From Polaribacter sp. SA4-10 (lineage in GTDB: Bacteria; Bacteroidota; Bacteroidia; Flavobacteriales; Flavobacteriaceae), in NCBI RefSeq assembly GCF_002163835.1, contig NZ_CP019331.1, positions 1,178,001 through 1,242,000 of the forward strand: DNA of 64,000 nucleotides, read 5' to 3'. The translations under genes and the position numbers were made by a program. Positions 40,988 through 50,333 of the stretch are shown here, piece by piece. The notes beneath the pieces were generated by a model. It worked only from the letters and a program-made list of their open reading frames with translations, was not told where the DNA came from and searched no databases. How positions within the stretch are numbered: the first letter of the stretch is position 1; each line of letters begins with the position of its first letter.

Positions 40988-41995
40988 TTATGCTTTGTTA
41001 AAATAATCTGATTTAATATTTTTGTTTTCTTCGTCTTTATAAATATTGTAGCTAAACCATTCATGAATGGAATAAGCACCTGTTTCACCTTGTTTATTTA
41101 CTGCAATATAACCAACTTGGAAGTTTTTAAAATCCTTACCAGGTTTGTTTACAATTCTGCCAATTGCTATTTCACAAGCTTCTTGTGGCGTTTTTCCTTG
41201 TCGCATTAATTCAACAATTAAAAAACTTCCTACCGTTTTTAAAACTTCTTCTCCTAAACCAGTGGCAGATGCTCCTCCAATTTCATTGTCAACAAATAAA
41301 CCACCTCCAATAATTGGCGAATCTCCTACTCTGCCGGCCATTTTATAAGCCAATCCACTTGTGGTACAAGCACCAGAAATATGCCCATTTTTGTCAATGG
41401 CTAACATACCAATTGTATCGTGATTTTCTATGTTAATAATTGGTTTGTATTCCGATTTTTCTTTCCATTTTTCCCAAGCTTTTTTGGAAGCTTCTGTTAA
41501 TAAATTTTCTCTCTCAAATCCTTTTAAAACTGCAAATTTTTCTGCTCCATCACCAACTAACATCACATGAGGTGTATCTTCCATCACCTTTCTTGCAACA
41601 GAAATTACATGTTTAATGTTCTTAACTCCCAGAACGGCTCCGTAATTTCCTTTTTCATCCATAATACAGGCATCTAAAGTAACATCACCATCTCTATCTG
41701 GTAAACCTCCTTTACCAACAGATTGTCCTTCTTCATTAGCCTCTTCAATTCTACAACCTTGTTCTACAGCATCTATTGCTGACCCCCCTTTTTCTAAAAC
41801 TTTTGCAGCAGTTTCAACCGCCAAATCAGTTTTCCATGTCGCAATTACCAAAGGTCTTATTGGGTTTAAAGTTGATGAAAGTCCTTTTTTATCTGATGTT
41901 TTAGTATCGCTATTACAACCTATGAATGCTGAGGAAACTGCTACTAAACCTAAACCAGTTACTGATGTTTTTTTTATAAAATTTCTTCTTTTCAA
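40988..41995 (-). CDS. N4-(beta-N-acetylglucosaminyl)-L-asparaginase (glycosylasparaginase)
   Basis: 335 residues, Ntn-hydrolase of the asparaginase-2 family. The autocatalytic cleavage site is HDTIGMLAID (Thr becomes the N-terminal nucleophile of the beta subunit), followed by GACTTSGLAYKMAGRVGDSP and IGGGLFVDNEIGGASATGLG. The enzyme cuts the GlcNAc-Asn bond of glycoasparagines. The N-terminus MKRRNFIKKTSVTGLG has a twin-arginine motif and then AFIGC as lipobox, so it is probably a Tat-exported lipoprotein. It overlaps none of its neighbours but is 5 bp from GH92-1. Role: final step of N-glycan removal. Confidence 0.9.
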   Translation of the reverse strand: MKRRNFIKKTSVTGLGLVAVSSAFIGCNSDTKTSDKKGLSSTLNPIRPLVIATWKTDLAVETAAKVLEKGGSAIDAVEQGCRIEEANEEGQSVGKGGLPDRDGDVTLDACIMDEKGNYGAVLGVKNIKHVISVARKVMEDTPHVMLVGDGAEKFAVLKGFERENLLTEASKKAWEKWKEKSEYKPIINIENHDTIGMLAIDKNGHISGACTTSGLAYKMAGRVGDSPIIGGGLFVDNEIGGASATGLGEEVLKTVGSFLIVELMRQGKTPQEACEIAIGRIVNKPGKDFKNFQVGYIAVNKQGETGAYSIHEWFSYNIYKDEENKNIKSDYFNKA

Positions 41996-42000
41996 TTTAA

Positions 42001-44319
42001 TTAGTTTTTAGGTTGATTAGACATTTTAAAGACAAATTCTCCACCATTCATAATTTCATCGTGCAAAATATAATTTCTATCAATTACTTTTCCATTTATG
42101 GACAAACTTTTAACATAAACATTCTCTTTTGATTGATTTTCTGCTGAAATCATCAAAGTATTTCCATTTTCCAAATTTAAAGTAGCCTTTTTCACCAACG
42201 GACTCCCCAATGCATATCTATTTGAACCTGGTGTTACTGGATAAAAACCTAAACTACTAAATATATACCAAGCACTCATTTGCCCCGCATCATCATTACC
42301 ACATAAACCATCTACACCAGCACCATACATTGTATCCATAATCATACGAACTCTTGCTTGTGTTTTATATTCATCGCCTGTCCAATTATATAAATACGGA
42401 ATATGATGACCTGGTTCGTTTCCATGAACATAGTTGCCTATAATTCCATCTCTGGTAATATCTTCATGTTTTTCTATATATTTATTTTCTAATTCTTGGG
42501 TAAATAAATTATCTAAAAAATGACTAAAAGTTTCTTTTCCTCCCATCATTTTAACCATTTTATCTAGTTGATGCGGAACATACAAACCATAATTCCATGC
42601 GTTTACTTCAATAAAACCCTGTCCATGTGTATCTAAAGGATCAAAGTTTTTACGAAAACTTCCATTTGATAATCTCGGACTCATATAGCCGTTTTCTGTA
42701 TTGAAAACATTGTTGTAATATTCCGATCTTTCTAAAAATGTTTCTGCCGTTTCGGAATCTCCAACACTTTCTGCAATTTGTGCAATTGTCCAATCATCAT
42801 AAGCCAATTCTAATGTTTTAGAAACGGAAGAGTGGCTTTTATCATCTGGTACATATTTATAATCTATATAATCTCCTAAGCCATCAAAATAACGAACATT
42901 TGCTGTTGTCACAGAAGCTTTAAGCGCTTTCTTTTTATCAAAATCTCCAACACCTTTTACTATGGCGTCTGAAATTACCGATGTTGCATGGTAGCCAATC
43001 ATACACCAATTTTCGTTTGCATAATGACTCCAAATTGGTAACATATTATGAACACTTTCCTTTTGATGCGCCAACATCGATTTTATCATATTATTATTAC
43101 GCTCTTGCTGTATCACATTAAACAATGGATGCAACGCTCTGTAAGTGTCCCATAATGAGAATATTGTGTAATTCACAAACCCTTCTGATGTATGAATATT
43201 TTGATCTAAACCTCTATATTTTCCATCTACATCTTCATACAAAACAGGACTTAACATAGTATGATACAAAGCTGTATAAAACGTTTCCTTCTGAGATTCT
43301 TCAATTGTCTCTACGTCTATTTTAGACAATTCAGCATTCCACTTTTGTTGGGTTTCTTCTTTGGTTTTATTGAAATCCCAATGGGGAATTTCAGCTTTTA
43401 AATTTTTCATTGCTCCAGCAGAACTCACACCAGATAAAGCAAATTTTATTTTTATTTTTTCTCCTTCTTCAGTATCAAAATTAAAATACGCACGAATATC
43501 TTTTCCTGCCATTTCCGGGAAATTCTCTTTTTGATTAAAACGTCTATAAAAACCATCATAGGTTAACTTATCATATTTTTTATGTCCGTAACTTTTAAAT
43601 GCTTTCGAAAACTTCATCGCAAAAAACACTTTTTTAGTTCTTGCCCAACCTTTCGTTTGTCTGTAACCAGTAACTGTAGAATCGTTTTCTACACGTAAAA
43701 ATGTCCAAACATTTTTATTATCATGATGATATACATTATAGACCAAATCCAATAAAATATGAGATTCTGTAGATTCTGGAAAGGTATATTGATGAAAACC
43801 AACACGATCTGAAGCTGTTAATTCTGCTTTGATATTATAATCCTCTATATCAACTTTATAATAACCAGGTTTCGCTTTTTCATCATTATGAGAAAATGTT
43901 GAATAAAATCCTTTTGTACCATCTGCCGTTTTGATAGGATCTAAAATTAAGTCTCCAACAGTTGGCATAACTAATGAATCACCCAAATCTGAATGTCCCG
44001 TTCCGCTAAAATTTGTGTGGGCGAAACCAATAATTGTGCTATCTCTATATTGATAACCAGCACAATATTCATACGTTTTTGAATTGTATTTATCGTCTTT
44101 AAACATCACTTCAAAATTAGTTTGCGGACTCAATTGAACCATACCAAAAGGTGCAGTTGCACCGGGAAAAACATGTCCCATTTTACTGGTTCCAATCATC
44201 GGATTTACAAATTCCGTATAGTCTTTTGATCGGTTTTCAACTTGTTTTAAATTAGCCGGATTAGAATTACAACTAATACCTAGAATCGTAATTAGTATAT
44301 AAAATATATTATTTCTCAT
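42001..44319 (-). CDS. GH92 alpha-mannosidase lipoprotein (1)
   Basis: 772 residues with lipoprotein signal (ILITILGISCNS). GH92 signatures: GHVFPGATAPFGMVQLSP near residue 48, YSFSHTHFSG-like AHTNFSGTGHSDLGD, FSLWDTYRALHPL, and CGNDDAGQMSAWYIFS with the catalytic acid/base region, plus GNEPGHHIPYLYN. These Ca2+-dependent exo-mannosidases trim alpha-1,2 (or 1,3/1,6) mannose from high-mannose N-glycans and act in the periplasm or on the surface. Length is typical. It lies 47 bp downstream of the second GH92. Confidence 0.93.
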   Translation of the reverse strand: MRNNIFYILITILGISCNSNPANLKQVENRSKDYTEFVNPMIGTSKMGHVFPGATAPFGMVQLSPQTNFEVMFKDDKYNSKTYEYCAGYQYRDSTIIGFAHTNFSGTGHSDLGDSLVMPTVGDLILDPIKTADGTKGFYSTFSHNDEKAKPGYYKVDIEDYNIKAELTASDRVGFHQYTFPESTESHILLDLVYNVYHHDNKNVWTFLRVENDSTVTGYRQTKGWARTKKVFFAMKFSKAFKSYGHKKYDKLTYDGFYRRFNQKENFPEMAGKDIRAYFNFDTEEGEKIKIKFALSGVSSAGAMKNLKAEIPHWDFNKTKEETQQKWNAELSKIDVETIEESQKETFYTALYHTMLSPVLYEDVDGKYRGLDQNIHTSEGFVNYTIFSLWDTYRALHPLFNVIQQERNNNMIKSMLAHQKESVHNMLPIWSHYANENWCMIGYHATSVISDAIVKGVGDFDKKKALKASVTTANVRYFDGLGDYIDYKYVPDDKSHSSVSKTLELAYDDWTIAQIAESVGDSETAETFLERSEYYNNVFNTENGYMSPRLSNGSFRKNFDPLDTHGQGFIEVNAWNYGLYVPHQLDKMVKMMGGKETFSHFLDNLFTQELENKYIEKHEDITRDGIIGNYVHGNEPGHHIPYLYNWTGDEYKTQARVRMIMDTMYGAGVDGLCGNDDAGQMSAWYIFSSLGFYPVTPGSNRYALGSPLVKKATLNLENGNTLMISAENQSKENVYVKSLSINGKVIDRNYILHDEIMNGGEFVFKMSNQPKN

Positions 44320-44366
44320 TAATTTAGTTTATTAAAGATTCCTGCTTACAAAGGAATGACAGATTT

Positions 44367-47291
44367 TTAATTTATTTGAATTTCATCTACAAATAGCCAA
44401 CTTTTACCATCATGTTTAGCTCCTAAATGCCATGCTGGAAGTTTACCTATTTTTTTTGCGATGATTTTTATAAATCTAGCTTTACCCAATTTTGATACCT
44501 TTACAGTTTCAACCTTTACTTCATCTGTGTTTTCTGGAATATTAAATTTCCAATTTGACTCTTTTTTAAAATTTAACCCATCCAAAGAAGTAAATACATC
44601 AACTTCTTTTGGAAGAAAAATCCAACTTCTTTGGTCCTTTAAAAATGATACTTTTAAAGTATATATTAAAGTTTCTTTACCTAAATCTACAATTGCATTT
44701 AAATCTGTGTCAAAATAACCTTGCCAAGTTCCTGTTCTAAAATCTTCTGCTCCAACAATTCCATCAATCAATGCATTTTGTCCACCTGCATTGTACTGAT
44801 TTGCATAATCCGTTTTTAAATCGATTTTAATATTTGGATCAATTTTGTAAAAAGCTGTTGAAATTACAGCACTTTTTCTGTCTTCTTTTTGAGCAAATAC
44901 TTTTAAAGTAGCTTTATCTGAAATTAAAAATGGTATAGAATATTCCTTAAATTCATCTTTTAAAGAATAGAATATTTTTGCGTTTTCTTCTACGGTCTTT
45001 AAAGTAACTTCTGTGCTTCCTTTAAAAGCAATTTCTCCTTTTGCTATAAATGGAGCTGCAACTATTAAATGTTTATTAATTGCCGTCTTAGGAATATTTT
45101 TATCTGCAGTTCCCCAGTTTGAAGGTTGATTTGTCATTTCGAAAACCAAAGTTCCTCCATTCAAAATATCTTGATGATTGATATAAGAATACTCATAATT
45201 TTTACCATTCAATTTTGCAGATTTAATATATTTATTTTCTGGTAAATTATTAATTGCTTTCACTGTAAATGATTTTCCACTTTCTAAATTAATGGTTGCT
45301 TTATCAAAAAGCGGACTTCCAATTATATATTGATTTGAACCTGGAGTAACCGGATAAAATCCTAAAGAAGAAAAAACATACCAAGCACTCATTTGCCCAC
45401 AATCTTCATTTCCAGAAATTCCATCTGGCGTATTTGTATACAATTCCGTTAAAATCTGACGTGTTTTTTCTTGCGTTTTGTGGGGTTTATTTACAAAATT
45501 ATACAAATATGCCATGTGATGACTTGGCTCATTTCCGTGCGCATATTGCCCAATTAAACCTGTAATATCAACCTGGTGACTTCCTGAAGTTTTATCTTCT
45601 GCTGTAAATAATTTATCTAATTGATTTTCTAGGTTTTTCTTTCCTCCTAATAAATTTATAAACCCAGAAACATCTTGTGGGACATAAAAACTATATTGCC
45701 AAGAATTGGCTTCTGTGTAATTAAAATTCACCTCATAAGGGTCAAAAGGCGCAAACCAAGTATTTCTAAAACGACCTCTCATAAACTGAGTTGATGGATC
45801 AAAAATATTCTTATAGAATTGTGCTCTTTCTGTATATGTTTTGTAATCATTTTCTTTTCCTAAAGATTTTGCCATTTGCGCAATTGTCCAGTCATCATAA
45901 GCATATTCTAAAGTTTTAGAAACGGATTCAGATTCTTTTTCCACAGGAATAAAACCAAATTTCTTATACGAATCCAAACCTAATTTATCACGAGTTGCAG
46001 AATGTTTCATCGCTTTAAAAGCCTTTTCAACATCATAATTTTTAATCCCTTTTAAATACGCGTCAGCAATAACAGGAACTGCATGATAACCAATCATACA
46101 ACCTGTATAATTTCCTGCTAAATCCCAAATTGGCATAATGCCACCTTCATCATATTTTGCTAAAAAGGTATTTATAAAATCGTTCGTTTTTTCTTGTTCA
46201 ATAATTGTGTATAAAGGATGCGCAGCTCTGTAAGTATCCCAAAGTGAGAAAACAGTATAATAATCGAAATCTTTGGCTTCGTGGATTTTCATATCTATTC
46301 CTCTATATCTTCCATCAACATCTTGATACAAATTTGGAGCAATAGAAACATGATACATTGAAGAATAAAAATTAACTTTATTGTCATCACTTGTATCTTC
46401 AACCACAATTTTTTCTAATTGTTTTTCCCAAAAATCTTGTGCAGTTTTTTTTACTTGTTCAAAAGTTTGATTTCCAATTTCACCCTTTAAATTCCTTTTT
46501 GCACCTTCTATATCAACAGCAGAAATTCCTATTTTAATAATTATAGGTTCGTTATTTGGATTGATAAAGTTCAACGCTATTTTTTGCCCTCCAGCCATTC
46601 CTTGTTTTGGTGGAGATTGCAAAACATCAGAAAAAGAATGGGAAGTTTTAATTGTAAAAAACAAACGTTGATCTGTTGCCCAAGCTTCAGAAAAACGATA
46701 TCCAGAAAGTTCTGTATCAGAAACGCTATTAATTTTTGCATCTAAAACCTTATCTCTGTGCAATAAATCTAAAATAACAAATTGATTTTCAGCAGAAGGA
46801 AAATTGTATTTATGAATTCCGCTTCTTTTAGAAACGGTTAACTCAACATCAATATTTGTATCGTCTAAGTGTACTTTATAAAAACCTGGTTCGGCAACTT
46901 CTTTCTCGTGAGAAAATTTCGATTTATAGCCTTCTTTTCCATCTGCACCATTGTTAAAAACTTGCTTATTGGTTGGCATTAATAAGATATCTCCATAATC
47001 TGAAACTCCTGTTCCGCTTAAATGCGTGTGCGAAAACCCGTAAATTTCATCATCAGAATAATGATACCCAGAACAGCCATCCCAACCATCTAAGCGTGTA
47101 TCCGGACTTAATTGCATCATTCCAAATGGCATTGTTGCACCAGGGTATGTATGACCGTGACCACCTGTTCCAATAAACGGATTTACATAAGAAATAAGGT
47201 TAACATCTTTTTTTGCACCTTCAATTTGCCCCTGTTTACAAGAAAGAATAAAAAAGAATAAAAGATAAAAAAGTGATTTATAAAGTTTCAT
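44367..47291 (-). CDS. GH92 alpha-mannosidase lipoprotein (2) with C-terminal carbohydrate-binding modules
   Basis: 974 residues, lipoprotein signal (LLFFFILSCKQ). GH92 core about 30-730: GHGHTYPGATMPFGMMQLSP, FSHTHLSGTGVSDYGD, FSLWDTYRAAHPL, GNEPSHHMAYLYN, GNEDCGQMSAWYVFSS. The extra 240 residues hold a CHB_HEX_C-type Ig-like region (KGSTEVTLKTVEENAKIFYS) and an F5/8 type C-like module beginning YNAGGQNALIDGIVG and ending KSWLFVDEIQIN, the same architecture as the GH20 enzyme next door. First gene of the minus-strand operon. Probably a different linkage specificity from the other GH92. Confidence 0.92.
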   Translation of the reverse strand: MKLYKSLFYLLFFFILSCKQGQIEGAKKDVNLISYVNPFIGTGGHGHTYPGATMPFGMMQLSPDTRLDGWDGCSGYHYSDDEIYGFSHTHLSGTGVSDYGDILLMPTNKQVFNNGADGKEGYKSKFSHEKEVAEPGFYKVHLDDTNIDVELTVSKRSGIHKYNFPSAENQFVILDLLHRDKVLDAKINSVSDTELSGYRFSEAWATDQRLFFTIKTSHSFSDVLQSPPKQGMAGGQKIALNFINPNNEPIIIKIGISAVDIEGAKRNLKGEIGNQTFEQVKKTAQDFWEKQLEKIVVEDTSDDNKVNFYSSMYHVSIAPNLYQDVDGRYRGIDMKIHEAKDFDYYTVFSLWDTYRAAHPLYTIIEQEKTNDFINTFLAKYDEGGIMPIWDLAGNYTGCMIGYHAVPVIADAYLKGIKNYDVEKAFKAMKHSATRDKLGLDSYKKFGFIPVEKESESVSKTLEYAYDDWTIAQMAKSLGKENDYKTYTERAQFYKNIFDPSTQFMRGRFRNTWFAPFDPYEVNFNYTEANSWQYSFYVPQDVSGFINLLGGKKNLENQLDKLFTAEDKTSGSHQVDITGLIGQYAHGNEPSHHMAYLYNFVNKPHKTQEKTRQILTELYTNTPDGISGNEDCGQMSAWYVFSSLGFYPVTPGSNQYIIGSPLFDKATINLESGKSFTVKAINNLPENKYIKSAKLNGKNYEYSYINHQDILNGGTLVFEMTNQPSNWGTADKNIPKTAINKHLIVAAPFIAKGEIAFKGSTEVTLKTVEENAKIFYSLKDEFKEYSIPFLISDKATLKVFAQKEDRKSAVISTAFYKIDPNIKIDLKTDYANQYNAGGQNALIDGIVGAEDFRTGTWQGYFDTDLNAIVDLGKETLIYTLKVSFLKDQRSWIFLPKEVDVFTSLDGLNFKKESNWKFNIPENTDEVKVETVKVSKLGKARFIKIIAKKIGKLPAWHLGAKHDGKSWLFVDEIQIN

Positions 47292-47331
47292 TAAAATGAG
47301 TTTATTAAATTTACGAACACAAGATACTAAA
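47292..47331. promoter_or_regulatory. Divergent promoter region of the two N-glycan operons
   Basis: If the GH20 start at 47332 is right, only 40 bp separate the two divergent coding regions. No clear TAnnTTTG box is found on either strand within it, so promoters may overlap the coding starts. The close back-to-back arrangement implies shared control. Confidence 0.35.
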
Positions 47332-49629
47332 ATGAAAATTCACCTTTATTTAAAAACCCTAATTCTTCTCATTTTATTTGGGTGCACGAAGGAAATTCCA
47401 AAATCCATTGCGCCTAATATTATTCCGAAACCACTTTCACAAAAAATTGAGAAAGGTGTTTTTATTTTGGATAAAAATACTTCTTTGGAGTCAAGCATGA
47501 AATATAAAAATGTAGCTACATTTCTAAATTCTTATTTTGAAGAGAACTATAACCTAAAGCTAGCTTCAAAAAAAAGCAAAAATAAAATTGTTTTAAATGT
47601 TGATAATTCCATTAAAAATGAAGAAGGTTATCAACTTAAAGTTACAGAGAATAAAATCTCAATTTTAGCTAAAACATCTAAAGGCGCTTTTTATGCTGTA
47701 CAAAGTTTGATACAATTGTTACCTATAAAAACAAGTTCAAAAACAATAGCAGTACAATGTTTGGAAATAAAAGATGAACCTCGTTTTTCTTATAGAGGAA
47801 TGCATTTAGATGTTGCGCGTCATTTTTTTTCTGTAGATTTTATAAAAAAGTATATCCATTTAATGGCGCTGCTAAAAATGAATACATTTCATTGGCATTT
47901 AACGGAAGACCAAGGATGGAGAATTGAAATAAAAAAATATCCAAAACTACAAGAAATTGGAGGGTATAGAAACGAAACTCTAATTGGTCATTATTCCGAT
48001 CAACCTCACAAATTTGACGGAAAAAAATATGGTGGTTTTTACACACAAGAAGATATTAAAGAAATTGTAAAATATGCATCTGAAAGACAAATTACTATAA
48101 TTCCTGAAATTGAAATGCCGGGACATTCGCAAGCTGCGATTGCTGCATATCCAGAATTAGGGTGTACGGGGAAACAAATCGAAGTCGCCACAAAATGGGG
48201 CGTTTTTGAAGATATTTATTGTCCAAAAGAAACAACTTTTAAATTTTTAGAAGCTATAATTGATGAAGTTGTTGAATTATTTCCTGGAAAATACATTCAT
48301 ATTGGTGGAGATGAAGCTCCTAAAACAAGATGGAAAGAGTGTGCTCATTGTCAGCAATTGATTAAAAAAGAGGATTTAAAAGATGAACGTGGCTTACAAA
48401 GTTATTTCATTACGAGAATGGAAAAATACATCAACTCCAAAGGAAAACAAATAATTGGCTGGGATGAAATTTTAGAAGGTGGTTTAGCACCAAATGCAAC
48501 CGTAATGTCTTGGCGCGGAACAAATGGAGCCGTTGAGGCTGCAAAACAAAAACATAATGTAATTTTAACCCCTAACGCTCATTGCTATTTTGACCATTAT
48601 CAATCTGATAACGAAAATGAACCTTTGGCAATTGGCGGGTTTCTTCCTTTGGAAAAAGTATACAATTTCAATCCTATTCCTGAAGAATTAACAAAAGAAG
48701 AAAGCAAGTATGTTTTAGGTGCTCAAGGCAATGTTTGGACAGAATATATTTCAACTCCTGAAAAAGTAGAATATATGGCTTTTCCAAGAGCTATTGCTTT
48801 GGCAGAGGTTGTTTGGAGTGCTTCCAAAAATAAAAAATATTCAGATTTTATAAATAGATTAGCGCATTTTAATAAAAGATTGGATGTATTGAATGTGAAC
48901 TATGCAAATCATTTGTATGAAGTAAAAGGAACATTAATTAATGAAAAAGGAGAATTCAACTACGAATTAAAAACAACTACAAAAGGAAAAAATATTCGAT
49001 TTACAAGAGATGATTCTGAACCTAATCGTTCATCAACTTTATATACTGAGAAAATTAAAATAACTAAAAACAGCATAATTAGAGCCGCTGTTTTTGACGC
49101 TAATTCGAAGCAACCCTTAGGAAAAACATTTACCCAAAGAATTAATTTACATAAAGCTGTTGGAAAGAAAATTTATTTAAATGTTGCTCCAAATGAGGCC
49201 TACAATGCGGGAGGAAAACAAGCTTTAATTAATGGAATTTCTGGAAACAATAAACGATATGGAGACAAAGAATGGTTAGGATTTTCTGGTGATGATGTAG
49301 AAGTTACTATTGAATTTGACAAACCAACTGACATCAATTCTATTGCTACACGATTTTATAATGGAAAAGGCCAATGGATTTATGCACCTAAAGAAGTTGA
49401 TATAGCTTTAAAATTAAATGATGGGAAATACGTTTTTATAAAAAATAAAATTGCCCAAAGTGATTCAATTTTAAAATCTTATTATTACAATTTTAAAGAA
49501 TATAATCCTGAAAACATAAAAGTTAACTCCATAATAGTTACAGTTAAAAATTACGGAATTATTCCAGAAGGAAAACAAGGTGCAGGCCATAAAGCATGGA
49601 CCTTTATTGATGAAATAATTGTAGAATAA
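47332..49629 (+). CDS. GH20 beta-N-acetylhexosaminidase lipoprotein with C-terminal binding module
   Basis: 765 residues. The open frame begins at 47296, but the ATG at 47332 gives a proper lipoprotein signal (YLKTLILLILFGCTK) and is preferred. N-terminal GH20b domain (about 25-140), then catalytic barrel: FSYRGMHLDVARHFF, HWHLTEDQGWRIEI and the catalytic pair Asp327-Glu328 in HIGGDEAPKTRW, WDEILEGG, MSWRG. C-terminal CHB_HEX and F5/8-like modules (YNAGGKQALINGISG, AWTFIDEIIVE). It removes terminal GlcNAc, fitting N-glycan antenna or core processing. Confidence 0.93.
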   Translation: MKIHLYLKTLILLILFGCTKEIPKSIAPNIIPKPLSQKIEKGVFILDKNTSLESSMKYKNVATFLNSYFEENYNLKLASKKSKNKIVLNVDNSIKNEEGYQLKVTENKISILAKTSKGAFYAVQSLIQLLPIKTSSKTIAVQCLEIKDEPRFSYRGMHLDVARHFFSVDFIKKYIHLMALLKMNTFHWHLTEDQGWRIEIKKYPKLQEIGGYRNETLIGHYSDQPHKFDGKKYGGFYTQEDIKEIVKYASERQITIIPEIEMPGHSQAAIAAYPELGCTGKQIEVATKWGVFEDIYCPKETTFKFLEAIIDEVVELFPGKYIHIGGDEAPKTRWKECAHCQQLIKKEDLKDERGLQSYFITRMEKYINSKGKQIIGWDEILEGGLAPNATVMSWRGTNGAVEAAKQKHNVILTPNAHCYFDHYQSDNENEPLAIGGFLPLEKVYNFNPIPEELTKEESKYVLGAQGNVWTEYISTPEKVEYMAFPRAIALAEVVWSASKNKKYSDFINRLAHFNKRLDVLNVNYANHLYEVKGTLINEKGEFNYELKTTTKGKNIRFTRDDSEPNRSSTLYTEKIKITKNSIIRAAVFDANSKQPLGKTFTQRINLHKAVGKKIYLNVAPNEAYNAGGKQALINGISGNNKRYGDKEWLGFSGDDVEVTIEFDKPTDINSIATRFYNGKGQWIYAPKEVDIALKLNDGKYVFIKNKIAQSDSILKSYYYNFKEYNPENIKVNSIIVTVKNYGIIPEGKQGAGHKAWTFIDEIIVE

Positions 49630-50333
49630 TGAAATTAGAAATCTGTGCAAACTCGTATCAATCTGCAATGAATGCTCAAGAAGCAGGAGCTCATAGAGTT
49701 GAACTTTGTTCTGAACTTTCTATTGGCGGAATTACACCTTCTTATGCTTTATTGAAAAAAGTTTCTAAAGAATTAACCATTCCTGCACATGTTTTAATCA
49801 GACCAAGAAGTGGTGATTTTTGCTATTCTGAAACGGAGTTTTCATTAATGAAAGAAAACATCAAACTCTGTAAAAAACTAAATTTTAAAGGAATTGTATC
49901 AGGAGTTCTAAATCCTGATAATACAATTGATATTGCAAGAACAAAAGAACTTATTGCACTTTCTACACCTTTGACTTTTACTTTTCATCGCGCTTTTGAT
50001 TGCGTTAAAAACCCTAAAGAAACAGTAGAAATTTTAATAAATTTAGGAGTTCACAGCATTTTAACTTCTGGTAAACAAGAAAAAGCAGCACAAGGAATTG
50101 TATTGTTGAAAGAATTAAATCATCTTGCAAAAGGTAGAATTATAATTCTTCCAGGAAGTGGAATTAATTCAACGAATGCTCCCCTTTTCCAAGAAGCTGG
50201 ATTTAAGGAAATCCATACTTCAGCGTCAAAAACTATAAGGGACGAAAAAAATATTTTCTTTGGAAATACTACTCAAACTGTTTCTGATTTTAGAACGATC
50301 AAAGAAGTTTTAAAAATGATTAAAAATGCATAA
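49629..50333 (+). CDS. cutC: CutC family TIM-barrel protein
   Basis: 234 residues, start overlapping the GH20 stop by one base (TAATG). Family motifs: KLEICANSYQSAMNAQEAGA, HRVELCSELSIGGITPS, HVLIRPRSGDFCYSETE, FTFHRAFDC, ILTSGKQEKA and ILPGSGIN. CutC was named for copper tolerance in E. coli, but the barrel and conserved His/Glu/Arg residues suggest an enzyme. Placement between two glycoside hydrolases in a tightly overlapping operon favours a role in sugar metabolism in this organism. Cytoplasmic. Confidence 0.9.
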   Translation: MKLEICANSYQSAMNAQEAGAHRVELCSELSIGGITPSYALLKKVSKELTIPAHVLIRPRSGDFCYSETEFSLMKENIKLCKKLNFKGIVSGVLNPDNTIDIARTKELIALSTPLTFTFHRAFDCVKNPKETVEILINLGVHSILTSGKQEKAAQGIVLLKELNHLAKGRIIILPGSGINSTNAPLFQEAGFKEIHTSASKTIRDEKNIFFGNTTQTVSDFRTIKEVLKMIKNA

